The position numbers and the translations under genes were made by a program. The notes beneath the pieces were generated by a model, which made no database searches, was not told the origin of the DNA, and was given only the letters and a program-made list of their open reading frames with translations. Positions 11,137 through 24,185 of a DNA stretch of 64,000 nucleotides are shown piece by piece. Location of the stretch: NCBI GenBank assembly GCA_009746045.1, contig RPFO01000065.1, forward strand, positions 1,910,924 to 1,974,923, in the 5' to 3' direction. The first letter of the stretch is position 1; each line of letters starts with the position of its first letter. Source of the DNA: Mesostigma viride (Eukaryota; Streptophyta; Mesostigmatophyceae; Mesostigmatales; Mesostigmataceae).

Positions 11137-14100
11137 ACGGTTCAAAATTTAACAAAACTAGAAATAATGGTGCCCACCCCATAGAGAGTGAGCTAGTACG
11201 CTGTATTGAACGGTACAGTCATTATGTACTGCGTTAAGTTGCGATCGACGCCTAAAATTTGGCGTCGCAACTTCACGCGGTAACGCAACTTTACGTGGTA
11301 TGTAACCGGGGTGTCTGCGCGCCCGCATGGAGCTTGCGTATATTTTGCCGCCAAAACGTCACATAGCAGGTCCACACTTGGCCAAAAAAGGCCTCCTGCG
11401 CGGCCCAAAATGGCCTGACACGTATAAATTGAGTCATGATCGCGTGATTAGTTGCGATGGCACATGGGCCTAAATTTCTGCATTGCAACTTGTACTAGAA
11501 ATACGCCATATTGCATTCTTAACGCAAATACGCAGTATCATGCGTATTTTTCGCGCATTTTTTTCACAAAGCTCCGGAATTTGGCACAAGACCTAGTTTT
11601 GGCGTAGCTCACCTAGGCAGGTACGCAGCCTAAACCGTACTGGGGGAGTACGGGCCTGTAGACGGTTGGTCCCCCTTCTCATCTCTGCCAGTGGGTAAAC
11701 CGTGGCAAAACGAGACCGACTTGCATAAAAACAATAATTCAATGACACCCGCGGCCATGGGGGTGCAAAAAACTGATGGTACATATGAGAGCAATGGGCT
11801 TGACATTTTGATTTGCAATATTGCAGGCATGATCCATAGGTCCTAAAAAGCTCATATCCTTGGCCAGGCAACGTCTGCATGTGTGCAGATATGTCTTCAC
11901 CTCCTGCTCGGTGCAGCAACCTCGTTTGATCAGCGACCACGTCGGTTGCTGCGCATCAGTGCTAACTGTTGCTAGGCGGGAAAGATATCCATGCATTTGT
12001 ATGCACGCGGATAGATGTGTCAAACTATTGCTGATATGATAAATTGGCGGCGACGGCCCGGAAAGGCTCGCAGCTACGTCCACGTGCGAGCTGGGCCGGC
12101 ATGCCGCTAGCTCCAGCAAGGAAGGTATAGGAAAATTAATATGTATGTGATTTGATCTGGTATGTGCGATCCGGCTGTTCACGTGTTTATTGTATAGTAT
12201 ATCAAGTTTTGGGGTCAATTTTAAAGTAATCGTAAACCTATTAATGAATAAATGGTTGTCATAAGGAATAATTAGTTAAATTAGCAATCTCTATAGCATG
12301 CCGGCAGTGGATGAGTACAGTATCACACTTCATACAATAAGACAACCAAGTGAGTGTCAAAGGCTATGTGCATTGCACTTACGCCGCCTCAAGATTGAGG
12401 CAATAGTTAGCGTGTTTGAGAGGCACGCCTATGGGATAAACACCTTAGAACCGTGTTGTTATGTAAGCCATACCGTTCGAATAAAACACTTCTGTACGCG
12501 TACTTTACGGCGCGAATAACATACGCGTATTTTATGAACTTGGACTTAGAATTTGGGGGGGGGTACCAGGCTACCAGCGGGCAGCGCGGCGCCTAGGTTC
12601 TTTGGCGCGGCGTCTACTTCCCCGTCCGCGGGAAAAATGTTTGCTTTGGGCCTAGGGGCAAGGGGTTGGCTTGATCATGATGATGAAGTTGGGTGCAAGG
12701 TGCGCGGGCCACTGTACTTGCAACAGTGGCCACATGTGGCTAAATTAGCAACATAGATAGGGCGAGAGAAATGCAAACCAAATGCTCGAATGTTGAAGAC
12801 GATGAGTTCATGATATTAGATTGTGGCGGAGAGTAGCTGGTTTATTATATCTCTGCTTTCTTTTTATGCCATCGGCAGGCCAGGGGATACTAAGCATTCG
12901 TTGGTCACGCGGAATCAAATATAATTCATGATAGCGGCAGTAAATGCGTGGTTCTGCCCAGGGGGAGTTCTGACTGTGAAGGAGGCGTTAGTATTGAAAG
13001 CATCGGATTATATACAGAACGGGTGCTTTTTTTCCAAATTTACAGCCATTTCGGCAAGTAATTATTGAGGCGTGCAGTGCACAGTTCGTGCCTGCCATTT
13101 TCATCATAGAAGAACGGCCGTTGTTGCTCGCCTGGGCAAGGGATTTACAATGCCAAGGTATAGATTTGTGGTGAACGTGATCTGCTTTCAGTGCTATCCT
13201 ATACGAGCTTGTCGTTCGAAGTCTTTTGCGTTCTTTTTGGGCATTCTTGCTGTGTGAGAGTGCCGCACCCTTTCTTCGCAGCGGCATCACAGCGCTCAGA
13301 AGCTGAGTGGTCGCCAATGGTTTCTTTACAATTTTATCGTGCAGGGAAAGAAGTGTTTTGCTGATGATCATATTGGAGATATTGCATTCATGTGACTGCA
13401 TCTAGACAGTGAGCTGCCACCATTGGTTTATGTGAGCATGCCCTAATGTTATGATGATGTGAAAAGACTAAAATGTGCTTAGCCAACCATGGTTGACACG
13501 GTTGAGTGCATGCAAGCCATGTATACCATGAAACCACTTACTAATTACTATCAATGCAAGTGTTTCCCAAGTGGATGCGCGCCCTAACCCCCTTCACTTA
13601 GAAACGCGGTCGCGTATTTTAAGCCCGCGTATTTTAACCCCTCCACGTATATACTCGTATTTAAAACCCCGTTTAAAATACCCCGTACCCGTACATGCAA
13701 CAACATGGCCTTAGAATATGACGAGAGACTTGCCAACATGAATAGCGGCTTGAAAATGCCCTTTTGGAGCTTACGAGCTTTTGAGCGTATTATATGCGTG
13801 TACACTGTATGATACGCAATACGGCAATACGCCGAGGTTGAGACGTATTGCCGTACTAGCTCACACTGACCCTATAACTTATAGCTATAGCGGCTACCCT
13901 GATTCCATCTCACTATATAGAAACTATGTTCAGAGAACCACGCTTAGCTCCTAGAAGACAAAGTCATAAATTGCCATGCACTAATAATGGAATGCTGCAA
14001 TCTCTCTCTAAACATCGTTCGATAAAAGTAGCCGGGTGTCCCGACCGAGACTTGAGTGTACAAAGGTATGCTGCGCATGTGCGAATGTGCACGTTACTAT

Positions 14101-14560
14101 AGATGTACTGGTCGGTCAGTGGGTAATCTGTCGTATAAGGGTTCCAGTTGGTACGTCCAATTAAGGCCCCTACCTAATTGGTATTTGGTTTCGTCGCTTA
14201 CGGGTTTTCTACGGCTGAGTAAGTCGTGCAGACAAGCAGACTGTACTGCAGGGCACTGCTTGGCAGCGCCGTGAGCTGCCAAAGTCAAGTTACATACACT
14301 GCACTGTTGTCTCCCCCGGTTTGATTGAAATGGCTCGGACGGGTCACCCCCGATTAAAGGGGGTTAAGATGATTTGTTGTTACTGACAGTTGTTAATGCT
14401 ACTTGTCAATATTGTGATTGAGGCATCATGATTGTTGTAACTGGTATTCAATTCAGGACAGTATACTTATGTAGCTAGTGGTAAGACTGTCGTCTATGGC
14501 ATGCTGGACCAGCCGTTGACCAAAGTTAGGTCTTTCGGTATCTTTAAGCAGGCAGGCCTG
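11137..14560. other. intergenic region, no gene recognised
   Basis: Mixed-composition DNA without a supportable gene. It contains a hairpin at 11236-11273, a copy of the AGAAACTATGTTCAGAGAACC dispersed-repeat end at about 13919, and scattered CGTATTTTA-like words at 12480-12530 and 13605-13680. Small open frames are short and lack domains. Confidence 0.45.
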
Positions 14561-14569
14561 GATGTATGT

Positions 14570-15345
14570 ACTGAGTATCGCAAATGGCTGCTCCAACCAT
14601 TCATCATGGCCCGCTCACGTCAGTCACAGTCCGGCAACCGATGATGAGGCCGGTAACGATATTTTGGTGCAAAACCATATCCTCCTGCGTGCTTGCGCAC
14701 AAGGCATAGCAAACGAAAGGGTCACACAAAAGTGGCGATGCGGGCACACAACTTTCACGCATGCTGGCCGCGAAATGGGCATCTAGAAATACTACATACT
14801 ACATAATACGTAGACGTCAAGGATCCAGCCATGGCTTTACTCACAAAGTTAGTTCACCAGATGGCGAAAAATCCACCGGCGGGATGATGCCGACGAGTTG
14901 GTTCTGGTTCAGGGCCCTGCGAGCAGACACATCCAGATGTCGCAGATGCATGGCTCACGCATGCATCAACAAGGCATGAGTGCAGGTTGTAAAAGAGAGA
15001 TATATTGACACATGGCAGCTGTCATAGGAGTGCGCAGCGTCAGTACTTAAGCGCATGCACCAAACAAGGATTGAGTGCCGGCATGCTGTCAAAGCTGGCG
15101 CATGCACCAAACAACGAATGAGTGCAGTGTCATTGAGTGCATGCATTGAGCGCATTCAGCATTGAAACAAGGAGTGGGACTGTGCACAGCGTCAATAAGC
15201 ACAACGCAACAAACAAGGAATAAGTACACACCGTCAATGAGCGCATGTACCGTTCAGGCATGGAACCATTTCACAGCAGTCCTGACACATGCACCATGGA
15301 ACTAGCTGATGTGGGGTACATACGGTCTGACAGCCAGAAGAGACA
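14570..15345 (-). repeat. LRR exon module 1 (exon plus flanking intron)
   Basis: One of three tandem, diverged copies of a module that begins (plus strand) near the GCCCGCTCACGTCAGTCACA block and ends near GCTGATGTGGGGTACA. The conserved parts include both the single LRR exon and long intron-like flanks, so the unit of duplication was exon plus intron. Module starts are about 840 and 1340 bp apart. Confidence 0.6.
14845..14916 (-). CDS. single-LRR exon, 72 bp (third of group A)
   Basis: On the minus strand a CTCGCAG acceptor precedes a 72-bp open segment encoding one LRR unit (ALNQNQLVGIIPP then a diverged tail), followed immediately by a GTGAGT donor (14839-14844). The exon is phase 2 at both ends, as in the other four copies. 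The C-terminal half (VDFSPSGEL) has lost the PELGNL consensus, so this copy is the most diverged of group A. LRR domains mediate protein recognition; the parent gene could be a receptor or a ROCO/LRR-type protein, but no other domain is visible. Confidence 0.5.
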
Positions 15346-15419
15346 AAGGCACCTGTCCACGTTGGCGAGGATCCCAACAAAATAAATTTCTAGAGCCATA
15401 CCGATTACTCCATGCAGTT

Positions 15420-16030
15420 GCTGCCTATCATTTACATACCACAGGCTGCCCGCTCGCGTCAGTCACAATCCGGCAACGCTGAGGCCGGTAACGACATTTC
15501 GGTGGCAGCGGAATCACATCCTCCATGCTAATGAACATGAGGTATGGCAAAACAAAGAGTCGTCAAACAAAAGTGGCGATGCGCGCACGCAATTTCCACT
15601 CATGCTGGCCGAGTACGTAATCAACGGCAGAACTACCAGAGCTCTGGTACATAGCCAAGGATTGAGCTGTGGCTTTACTCACACATCAATCGCTGGCATA
15701 TTCCACAATTCCGGTGGGATGGTGCCGCTTAGACGGTTCTCGTTCAGGTACCTGCGAGCAGACACATCCAGACACCGCAGATGTCACACGCATGCACCAA
15801 CCAGGCATGAGTGAAGGTTGTCAAAGAAATAGCTCTTGACACGTGGCAGCTGATGGGACTGCACAGTGTCACGCAGTGAGCGCATGCACCAAACAAGGAA
15901 CGATCCAGTGCACAGCGTCGATGAGTGCATCCACCATTGAAACAAGGAATGAGTGCACAGCTCCTGATATTTACATGGACAATGGACCCAGCTGATGTGG
16001 GGCACACACTGTCAGCCAGAAGAAACTGTC
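15420..16030 (-). repeat. LRR exon module 2
   Basis: Second tandem copy of the exon-plus-intron module, with the same GCTCGCGTCAGTCACAATC start block near 15450 and GCTGATGTGGGGCACACACT end block near 15990. Confidence 0.6.
15683..15751 (-). CDS. single-LRR exon, 69 bp (second of group A)
   Basis: Minus-strand exon between a CTCGCAG acceptor and a GTGAGT donor (15677-15682). It encodes YLNENRLSGTIPPELWNM and is 69 bp, one codon shorter than its siblings, still in frame. Splicing from the upstream exon at 17007-17078 joins CT+G into a leucine codon and gives LSGLYLNENRLSGTIPPEL across the junction, an intact LRR register. This junction continuity is the main reason to treat the exons as parts of one transcript. 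Confidence 0.55.
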
Positions 16031-16754
16031 TGAGGCTTTATCCTCAAGTACTATGCCTGAATTCTGCCTACAGTATCAGTAATAGCTAGTTCGGGCAGTC
16101 AACTACATTGACATAACGCTTGGCCTAGTTGTTTTTGGCCAAGGCATATGAAAAATATAAGGTCCAGTCGGCAGTTCAGCCAACAGCATAATGCCGGCAC
16201 TAGGTATTGTCGGCACTTCAGTCGACAGTGCTCATAATGTCGGTACTAGTATAAATATTGGGCATGTAAGTCGTGCCCCATGTGTCCGGTACACGGAAGT
16301 CATGTACCGTACGGCGCTACAGGCCGCCGCATGTCATGTATGTCATGTATGTTGTATGTGTTTTGTGTGTGTCGTATTGTAACTGAAATGAGTCAAGTCG
16401 ACCCTGTCCGCGGCACAATGCATTCCTAGCCACAGCTAGCCGCCGCAATATATGTCCCAACGTCACGTTGATCTAATCACCCTTTGCAATAAACAACAAT
16501 GGCTGGCTAGTTTATGGCAGCCAAGACATCCGCATTGGGTCCTGGTTTTAAAAGTCGGAATCACTGAACTGAAGCAATATAAGAACCCCCAATCAGTCTG
16601 ACAGAAACATAGGCAACTGTCATGTAATGGTGAGGATCCCAACACAATACATTGCTGGTCATGCAACAGAACCACCCGTATGAGAGCTTCCAGCACAGCC
16701 ATGATGCAGACTGGACTGTAGCACAGGAGAGCCAACAACAGGCCATGCCGAGTA

Positions 16755-17430
16755 CACCAAATGGCTGCCCCGATCATTTACCATAGCCCACTCACGTCAG
16801 TCACAATCCAGCAACCGACGGTGTCAGAGGCCGGTAACCTTATTTCGGTGCGGAATCACATCCTCCATGCTTGCACACGAGGCATAGCAAAACAAAGGGT
16901 CGCCAAAAAAAGTGGCGATGCAGGCAGTTTTCACGCATGCTGGCCGAGTACGTAATCAAGGTCAGAACTGGCTCTGGTAGTCAAGAACTGAGCTGGTTTT
17001 ACTCACAGACCACTGAGCTGTTGCAAATTCCCAAGTTCCGGTGGGATCGTGCCGCTTAGACGGTTCTTGTTCAGGAACCTGCGAGCAGACACATCCAGAC
17101 GCCGCAGATGGCACACGCATGCACCAACAAGGCATGAGTGCAGGTTGTCAAAGACATAAGTAGCTCTTGACACCTGGCAGCTGATGGGAGGGCACATCAT
17201 CAGTGAGCGCATGCACTAAACAAGGAGTGAGTGCAGGTTGTCAAAGACATAAGTAGCTCTTGACACCTGGCAGCTGATGGGAGTGCACAGCATCAGTGGG
17301 CGCATGCACCAAACAAGGAGTGAGTGCAGGTTGTCAAAGACATAAGTAGCTCTTGACACCTGGCAGCTGATGGGAGTGCACAGCATCAGTGAGCGCATGC
17401 ACTAAACAAGGAGTGCATGTTGTCAAAGAG
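16755..17430 (-). repeat. LRR exon module 3 with 93/94-bp tandem repeats
   Basis: Third module copy, start block near 16785. Its intron-like flank contains three head-to-tail copies of a 93-94-bp unit (TGAGTGCAGGTTGTCAAAGA at 17134, 17228 and 17321). Confidence 0.6.
17007..17078 (-). CDS. single-LRR exon, 72 bp (first of group A)
   Basis: The best-preserved LRR exon: acceptor CTCGCAG, 72-bp exon encoding FLNKNRLSGTIPPELGNL and a QQLSGL tail, donor GTGAGT at 17001-17006 (minus strand). The xLxxNxLxGxIPxELGxL pattern is the classic plant-type extracellular LRR. Upstream (higher coordinates) the next compatible exon in the window is 40730-40801; whether they belong to one gene is unknown. Confidence 0.6.
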
Positions 17431-17450
17431 CCAAATGTCAGGATTTTAGA

Positions 17451-17700
17451 TAATCCTGGTTGTGCCCGTTAGCTAGCCCATTTAATGTTGTGGGCAACTT
17501 TCTGTGAATGGGGGAATAATTAGGAACGCGTCATTAATAATCGCTTCCGCCCACCCGTATTTCTGGCCAAGATTCTTGAGCAGGGCTAGGTAGGGCTTGC
17601 CATGTCCTTTACTGCGCTACTTTTCTTGTTGAAAACAGTTACGTATACAAAAAGATATCACTACTAAGGTGCCGAAGGTATGATTTCCGGCACTACGGCC
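17451..17700. repeat. dispersed repeat, copy A (no internal array)
   Basis: Begins GTCAGGATTTTAGATAATCC and ends near CCGGCACTACGG. The left half is repeated at 19516-19740 and the right half at about 33795-33845. In this copy the junction of the halves holds a single GTATAC palindrome, where the other copies carry expanded GTATAC-containing inverted repeats. Confidence 0.65.
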
Positions 17701-17989
17701 CCCAGCGGCCAGGGCCCTCGGTACCCAGTATGTAGAGGAGCTTTTGGTGTTGAATATGTTAGCAAAGATGTTCTGACCAAGTACGGGTCCCGGGTGCAAG
17801 CATCCCCAGGTACAATGTTCCGCCACAGGCAGCCGGCTTGCGGAGTCGCTTTGACAATGGTGGCATTTGCTGGCTCCTTGCAGCTCAGCAAGGATGACTT
17901 AGACTACTCCGTCGGTTTTTCTTCATGCATACAGTAATAGCAAAAACCAAAGAAAAGAACCCGACCACCCGGACCGTAACAAAGGTACA

Positions 17990-18335
17990 GGAAATTCGGC
18001 AGCCTGTCAACCGCTCGAGAAAAGCATGGGTAATTTGACAGCTGCCGCAGGAAAATTATTCGGAGCTAGCCCCGCACCATAAACAGGTGTATAAAGCCTG
18101 GGGAATTTCTTGTTCCGCCAGTTTTTGCTGCCGGCACTGGGTGTCGGCGCATCCAAATTGTGAAAGTTGGCAGCCTGTCAACCGCTCGAGAAAAGTGTGG
18201 GTAATTTGACAGCTGCCGCATTACAATGATTCGGAGCTAGCCCCGCACCATAAACAGGTGTATTAAGCCTGGGGAATTTCTTGTTCCGCCAGTTCTTGCT
18301 GCCGGCACTGGGTGTCCGCGAATCCAAATTGTGAA
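17990..18335. repeat. two tandem copies of a ~171-bp unit
   Basis: GGCAGCCTGTCAACCGCTCG occurs at 17998 and again at 18169, and the following ~160 bp match closely through GGCACTGGGTGTC. The unit appears only twice. No coding function was recognised. Confidence 0.75.
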
Positions 18336-18440
18336 AGAAACTACCTAGACGACAAACTGCGTTTGGCTGTATCCCCTTCGGCCAAGGAGAGCCGTTGACA
18401 ACCGTCATTCACTTTCCGTGTAAAGTCAGACTTGCATCAC

Positions 18441-18700
18441 AAACTCCCTACGCATTACACAATCTTTTGAACTACTATTACTCCTACTTTCAAAGCCCGC
18501 TGTGTAGCCTGGCTTGCCACGCAAAGTGCTTTCGTCACAAAATATGTATGGCCACATACAAGTGGCGACTGTCACGCCACTAGCGTGTGACGCCGGTTTT
18601 TCAGCAATGTCAGTCGTACATTCCGTACTAGCTGCCTAAGGACTAGTGCCGCGCGGCCTGACCAAGGGCAGCCGGCCCACAATTTCCCATACATAACCCT
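18441..18700. repeat. dispersed ~260-bp repeat, copy 1
   Basis: Matches 35112-35375 at high identity with small indels; both end at CCGGCCCACAATTTCCCA. It contains an AGTGGCG...CGCCACT inverted pair. The type of element is unknown. Confidence 0.7.
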
Positions 18701-19515
18701 TAGTCCGCTACCCCCCCAACCTGTCGGCCCAGGGTTTGACTAACGGTCGAATTCGCGCCACTTGTGACGGAGGACAGTTGTCCAGTGGGTCCGGGAACAC
18801 TTAGGGACGAAGGTGAGGTTGGTTTGGGGGTCATGTTCGCTATAGCCTGGTAATTACAACGTGCATTGAGAATGCATCACGTGACTTTGGCGGGAAATTT
18901 TCGCTCTCGCGCGCGCGTAATGAGATATGGCTGCCAACGTGTCGCTGTCACGAAATTTTTGCGTCTCGCGGCTTGAAACGGTTCAGAATGTTGCTCAGAA
19001 TGACAATGCATGATTTTCGTAGGTCAGGCACGGCCAGATTTTTAGAGTTGGGAAAATACAGGGAGGGAAGTATAACTTTCCCGGTCGTCAGTTTCAGATG
19101 ATTCATAGCTTATCATAGGTCGATTTTCTCCCTATGGCCGGGCAATCTGCGCCAGCCCGGGCATCCAGTTTGGGTAAGGGACGTCAGCTGCCACGTTTGC
19201 TGAGAATGCGGACTACTTTAGTGGCCATGTGTGCACGGAACATCGACCTGGTACAGTAGTCATGGCGGATCATGCAGTGTGCGGCTATGGCGGCCTTTGC
19301 CTGTAGAGCATTAGTATGTGTGAGATATGAGGGTCCCGGCCAGCGGAATCCGGGTACCTAGGGCATGAACGAGCCAGGTACGACAACGTATTTGCGTGTT
19401 GTTTGCAGAGGAATACGTATCCCATGCATTATAAATGACGATTTTATCCATGCATATTTCAGCAAGCTTCCATGCCTGTTGTACAGAGTGGTATTAGCCC
19501 TGAAAGTGCCCACTT
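18701..19515. other. no gene recognised
   Basis: No open frame of interest, RNA gene or ordered repeat was seen in this stretch. Confidence 0.4.
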
Positions 19516-19805
19516 TGTCAGGATTTCAGACAATCCTGGTTGTTCCCGATTGCTAGCCCATTTAATGTTGTGGCCAACCTTCCGTAGACGGGGGATTAAT
19601 TAGGAACGCGTCCCTAATAATCGCTTCCGCCCACCGTATTTCTGGCCTAGATTGTTAGGGCTAGGTAGGACTTGCCATGTCCTTTACGGCACTACTTTTC
19701 TTGTTAAAAACAGTTACACTATTAAATTTACTACGGTATACGACACAAAGTATACGGGCCGTAAAATTTACGGCAAGAATACTTTGTGTCGTATGCCTTA
19801 CAGGC
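19516..19805. repeat. dispersed repeat, copy B, ending in 16-bp inverted repeat
   Basis: The left part is a diverged copy of 17451-17640. It is followed by ATACGACACAAAGTAT at 19738-19753 and its perfect inverse at 19789-19804, flanking a GGCCGTAAAATTTACGG word that also forms the 33.4-kb array. Confidence 0.65.
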
Positions 19806-20131
19806 CATTTTTTACGTCCACTTGGCGTCCACTAGAATTAATGTCACGCTACGTACACGCCGCGTACACCGAACCGAGCCTAGTACGGGGCCGTAACCGA
19901 AACGGACCCCGGTTACGGTCTTGTTGTTGTTGTTGTTGTTGTTGTTCTTGTTGTTGTTGTGTCCCACGCCGCACATGGGCAGCAGAGAATCTATTGTGGC
20001 CGATACGGTCTTGTACTTGTCCCGTTCTAGGTACGGCACAGGGCGGTTGCGTCTTGTTCTTGTTGTTGGTTCCCACGCCGCGGAAGTTAGTTAGTTAGTT
20101 TAGTTAGTTAGTTGAATCCCACGCCGCGGAA

Positions 20132-21072
<941 letters not shown>

Positions 21073-21289
21073 GTCCCACGCCGCGGAAGTGCAGCAGAGA
21101 TTCTATATTTGCCGAGGGCCGGATAGAACGGTTGCGTGTACGGGACTGGTTTCAGGAACGCCCCCGTACCTGTGCTAGTCGAGTTTGCAGGTGGGGAGTT
21201 GTGAACCGCTGCCCCGGGCGAGAACGATTTTTCGAATTTATCAACGGTCACAAGCGTCTGCCCTTGCAACGCTTGCCTCATAATTAGCC

Positions 21290-22060
21290 GGCCATGCCGA
21301 TTTGCAGTCGCCAGCCGGTCAGTAGTGGTGAAAGAATATTTGAACTAAAAAAGAATCGCGGGCTTATTGCGCCTGAAGAAGAAGAAAGCCAAAGGCGCAC
21401 TAGAACAAGCCTTTGGAGCCGCAGTTTAGCATGATTGAGTTATCATTTTTCCAGCCATCTACAGCGCTCTCTCCGATACAGCTAGCCTACCATGGCGTAG
21501 TCCTTAGCCAGCTACATCAATTTGTTCGTCTTTGTTCCTAAAGGAAATTTAAGTTTCGTGACATCGTGCGCATGCGGCATTTCACGAAGCTACTGCAATC
21601 GCATTACGCTAAACAAAGTAAGCCAATGTTCTTAATTAGCGCCCGCATATGCATGCCACGTTTAGTCGCAAGGAGTCGCATAGACTATCTGTCTCACACT
21701 TAGTTAATCATCGCTCACTTGCTTACTGCTCCATGAGGGGAGCTGTGTACTACTGATTCTCTATCTTTTATGTATGGCAGCCGACTTAATGTCTTTTGCC
21801 ATTCTTCAGGTTTCCACTCGTTCCCGACCCTTGACAGGCTACTAAAGATGCCTTTGAGTTACGCGACATTTTCGGCCTCGTTTACTCTACACCCGGCACA
21901 TCTGGGCTACTCATTATGTGCCGATGTCCACCGTAAGTTATTCAAGTTTTTTGCCTTGCATGGTTGTCAGTTTTGCTGGGCAATTTCTCCCCACCGAGAT
22001 CTTTTTTCGCTTTGGCAACGCCATGCTATTGTATGGTATGCCTTCGTGCCATGCTAGTGG
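21290..22060. other. no gene recognised
   Basis: One 95-codon forward open frame (21770-22057) has no recognised domain or start context. Nothing else stands out. Confidence 0.4.
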
Positions 22061-22074
22061 GTAGGTAGGTTCAC

Positions 22075-22998
22075 GTGCTTGTTCGTTGTCAAGAGAGGAA
22101 TGCGTGTGGGTGGGTGGGTGAACGCGCTTTTTCCTTGTCAAGGGAGGGATGCATGTGGGGTGGGTGAGTGCAAGTGCTTTTTCCTGTCAAAGGAGGGATG
22201 CATGTGGGGTGGGTGAGTGCACGTGCTTGTTCCTTGTCAAGGGAGGGATGCACGTGGGGTGGGTGGTTGCACGTGCTTTTTCCTTGTCAAAGGAGGGATG
22301 CATGTGGGGTGGGTGAGTGCACGCGCTTTTTCCTTGTCGAGGGATGCATGTGGGGTGGGTGGGTGCACGCGCTTGTTCCTTGTCAACGGAGGGGTTCATG
22401 TGCAGTAGGTGGGTGCACGTGCTTGTTTCTTGTAAAGGGAGGACTGCATGTGGGGTGGGTGGCTGCATGCGCTTGTTCCTTGTCAAGGGAGGGATGCATG
22501 TGGGGTGGGTGGGTGCATGCGCTTGTTCCTTGTCGAGGGAGGGATGCATGTGGGGTGGGTGGGTGCACGTGCTTGTTCCTTATCAAGGGAGGGATGCTTG
22601 TGCATTAGGTGGGTTCACGTGCTTGTTTCTTGTAAAGGGAGGGATGCATGTGGGGTGGGTGGGTGCACATGCTTGTTCCTTGTCAATGAGGGAGGGATGC
22701 ATGCGCGGTGGGTGGGTGCATGCTCTTGTTCCTTGTCAAGGTAGAGATGCATGTGGGTGGGTGGGTGTGCACATGAAGTTGTTCCTTGTCAAGGGAGGGA
22801 CGCAGGTGGGGTGGGTGGGTGCACATGCTTGTTCCTTGTCAAGGGAGGGATGCATGTGCGGTGGGTGGGTGCATGTGTGTGTTCTTTATCAAGGGAGGGA
22901 TGCATTGCAGTAGGTGGGCCCACATGCTCGTTTCTTGTAAAGGGAGGGATGCATGTGGGGTGGGTGGTGCATGCGCTTGTTCCTTGTCGAGGGAGAGA
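22075..22998. repeat. 50-bp tandem satellite, ~18 copies
   Basis: Unit GCTTGTTCCTTGTCAAGGGA followed by GGGATGCATGTGGGG and GGGTGGGTGCACG. Starts at 22225, 22275, 22325 and (after a 4-bp deletion) 22371, then 22421, show the 50-bp period. The unit lacks stops, so several forward frames remain open; the peptides repeat GCMWGGWVH-like words and are not supported as genes. Confidence 0.9.
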
Positions 22999-23007
22999 TG
23001 CATGTGG

Positions 23008-23390
23008 GCCGCTAGCTTCCCTCCCCTCCCCTCCCTTCTTAGCTTCCCTCCTTCCTTGCATTACCTATGTTCATATAGCTTTCTTCCCCTCCCCTCTCAT
23101 ATCCCATAGCTTAATGCCCTTCCCTTTCCTCCCTCTCCCTTTGTAGCTTTCCTCCCCTCCCCTTCTTAGCTTCCCTCCTTGCATTACCTAAGTTCCTTTA
23201 GCTTCCCTCCCCTCCCCTCCCATATCCCATAGCTTAATGCCCTTACCTTTCCTCCCTCTCCCTTAGCAGCTTTCCTCCCCTTCCCTTTCTTAGCTTCCGG
23301 CCTCCTTCCTTGCATTACCTAAGTTCCTTTAGCTTCCTTCCCCTTCCCTCCCATATCCCATAGCTTAATGCCCTTACCTTTCCTCCCTCT
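23008..23390. repeat. polypyrimidine satellite, left part
   Basis: Strand-asymmetric C/T-rich tandem array with a 123-131-bp unit; the marker word CCCATAGCTTAATGCCCT recurs at 23103, 23226 and 23357. The same array resumes at 31425, because the LTR retrotransposon inserted into it. Confidence 0.9.
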
Positions 23391-23395
23391 CCCTT

Positions 23396-24092
23396 AGTTA
23401 ACGCCAAGCGCATTGGCGTGATCCTAATTCGGCATATCTCTGCGATTCCAGCGGCACCGGAACGAGTTCATTCCGACGAGTATCAAGAAAGTTATGGCGT
23501 TCCGACTTCCCGGTCGCGCGCGAGCGCGAGCCGGCTGTTCTTCTAAGTCGGACGTGAATATTTGCCGACGACATATGGGGTCGACAGTAATTCCTGGGCT
23601 GACAGGAATTAGGTGCTGTACCTACGACGGTATTGGATTAATACGTCGTACGCAGGAAATAGGAACCTTAACCTGTGGTCTGTTGGTACCGCAGGCTTAG
23701 CCCTGGACTTCTAGGTGCAGATGCAATAATCACTGTGGTGACTGTACTCTGTGGTCACTGTGCCTGTATGGCAGACCTACTGTATAGGAACTGGGCGCTG
23801 TACAGGTAGTGAATACTGTACCGGGGTGTTATTACTGAGCAGGCCTCCTAGGCTGCTCAGGACTAGCAAGCACAGTGCACAAGTATATAAACAATAGGCC
23901 AGTGCCAAATGGGCATCTCTTGCGAGCCCGCCTCACGTGTTGTGCCTTGACTTGGCAAGCGCGTGTACAAGCCTCAAGTGTGTGAGCGCTGTAAACATTA
24001 TCCGATTTAACAAAGCTCCGTTTCCAACCATATTCACACATTGCTGCATTGCAACCATATCCTTCACATTGCGTGTGCTAAGAACGTTAACT
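23396..24092 (+). repeat. 5' LTR, 697 bp
   Basis: Begins AGTTAACG and ends CGTTAACT, an 8-bp terminal inverted repeat rather than the usual TG...CA. Nearly identical to 30723-31419. It contains the TATA box at 23884-23891. Confidence 0.9.
23884..23891 (+). promoter_or_regulatory. TATA box of the 5' LTR
   Basis: TATATAAA lies about 200 bp before the LTR end, the normal place for the U3 promoter of an LTR retrotransposon, with initiation expected shortly downstream. The 3' LTR carries the same box at 31212-31219. Confidence 0.6.
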
Positions 24093-24185
24093 CAAATTAC
24101 AACCAGTCTCAGCGGAACGGCCAGGAGGGTCGTTGCCGGTTGCGGTGTGCAGCGTTGACGACGAGAGGAGCTCGTCCGGTGGTGA

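Noticed and set aside
23494-23700. Identical 68-codon open frame in both LTRs
   Set aside because: Its conservation follows from LTR identity after a recent insertion, and it has no domain or independent evidence.
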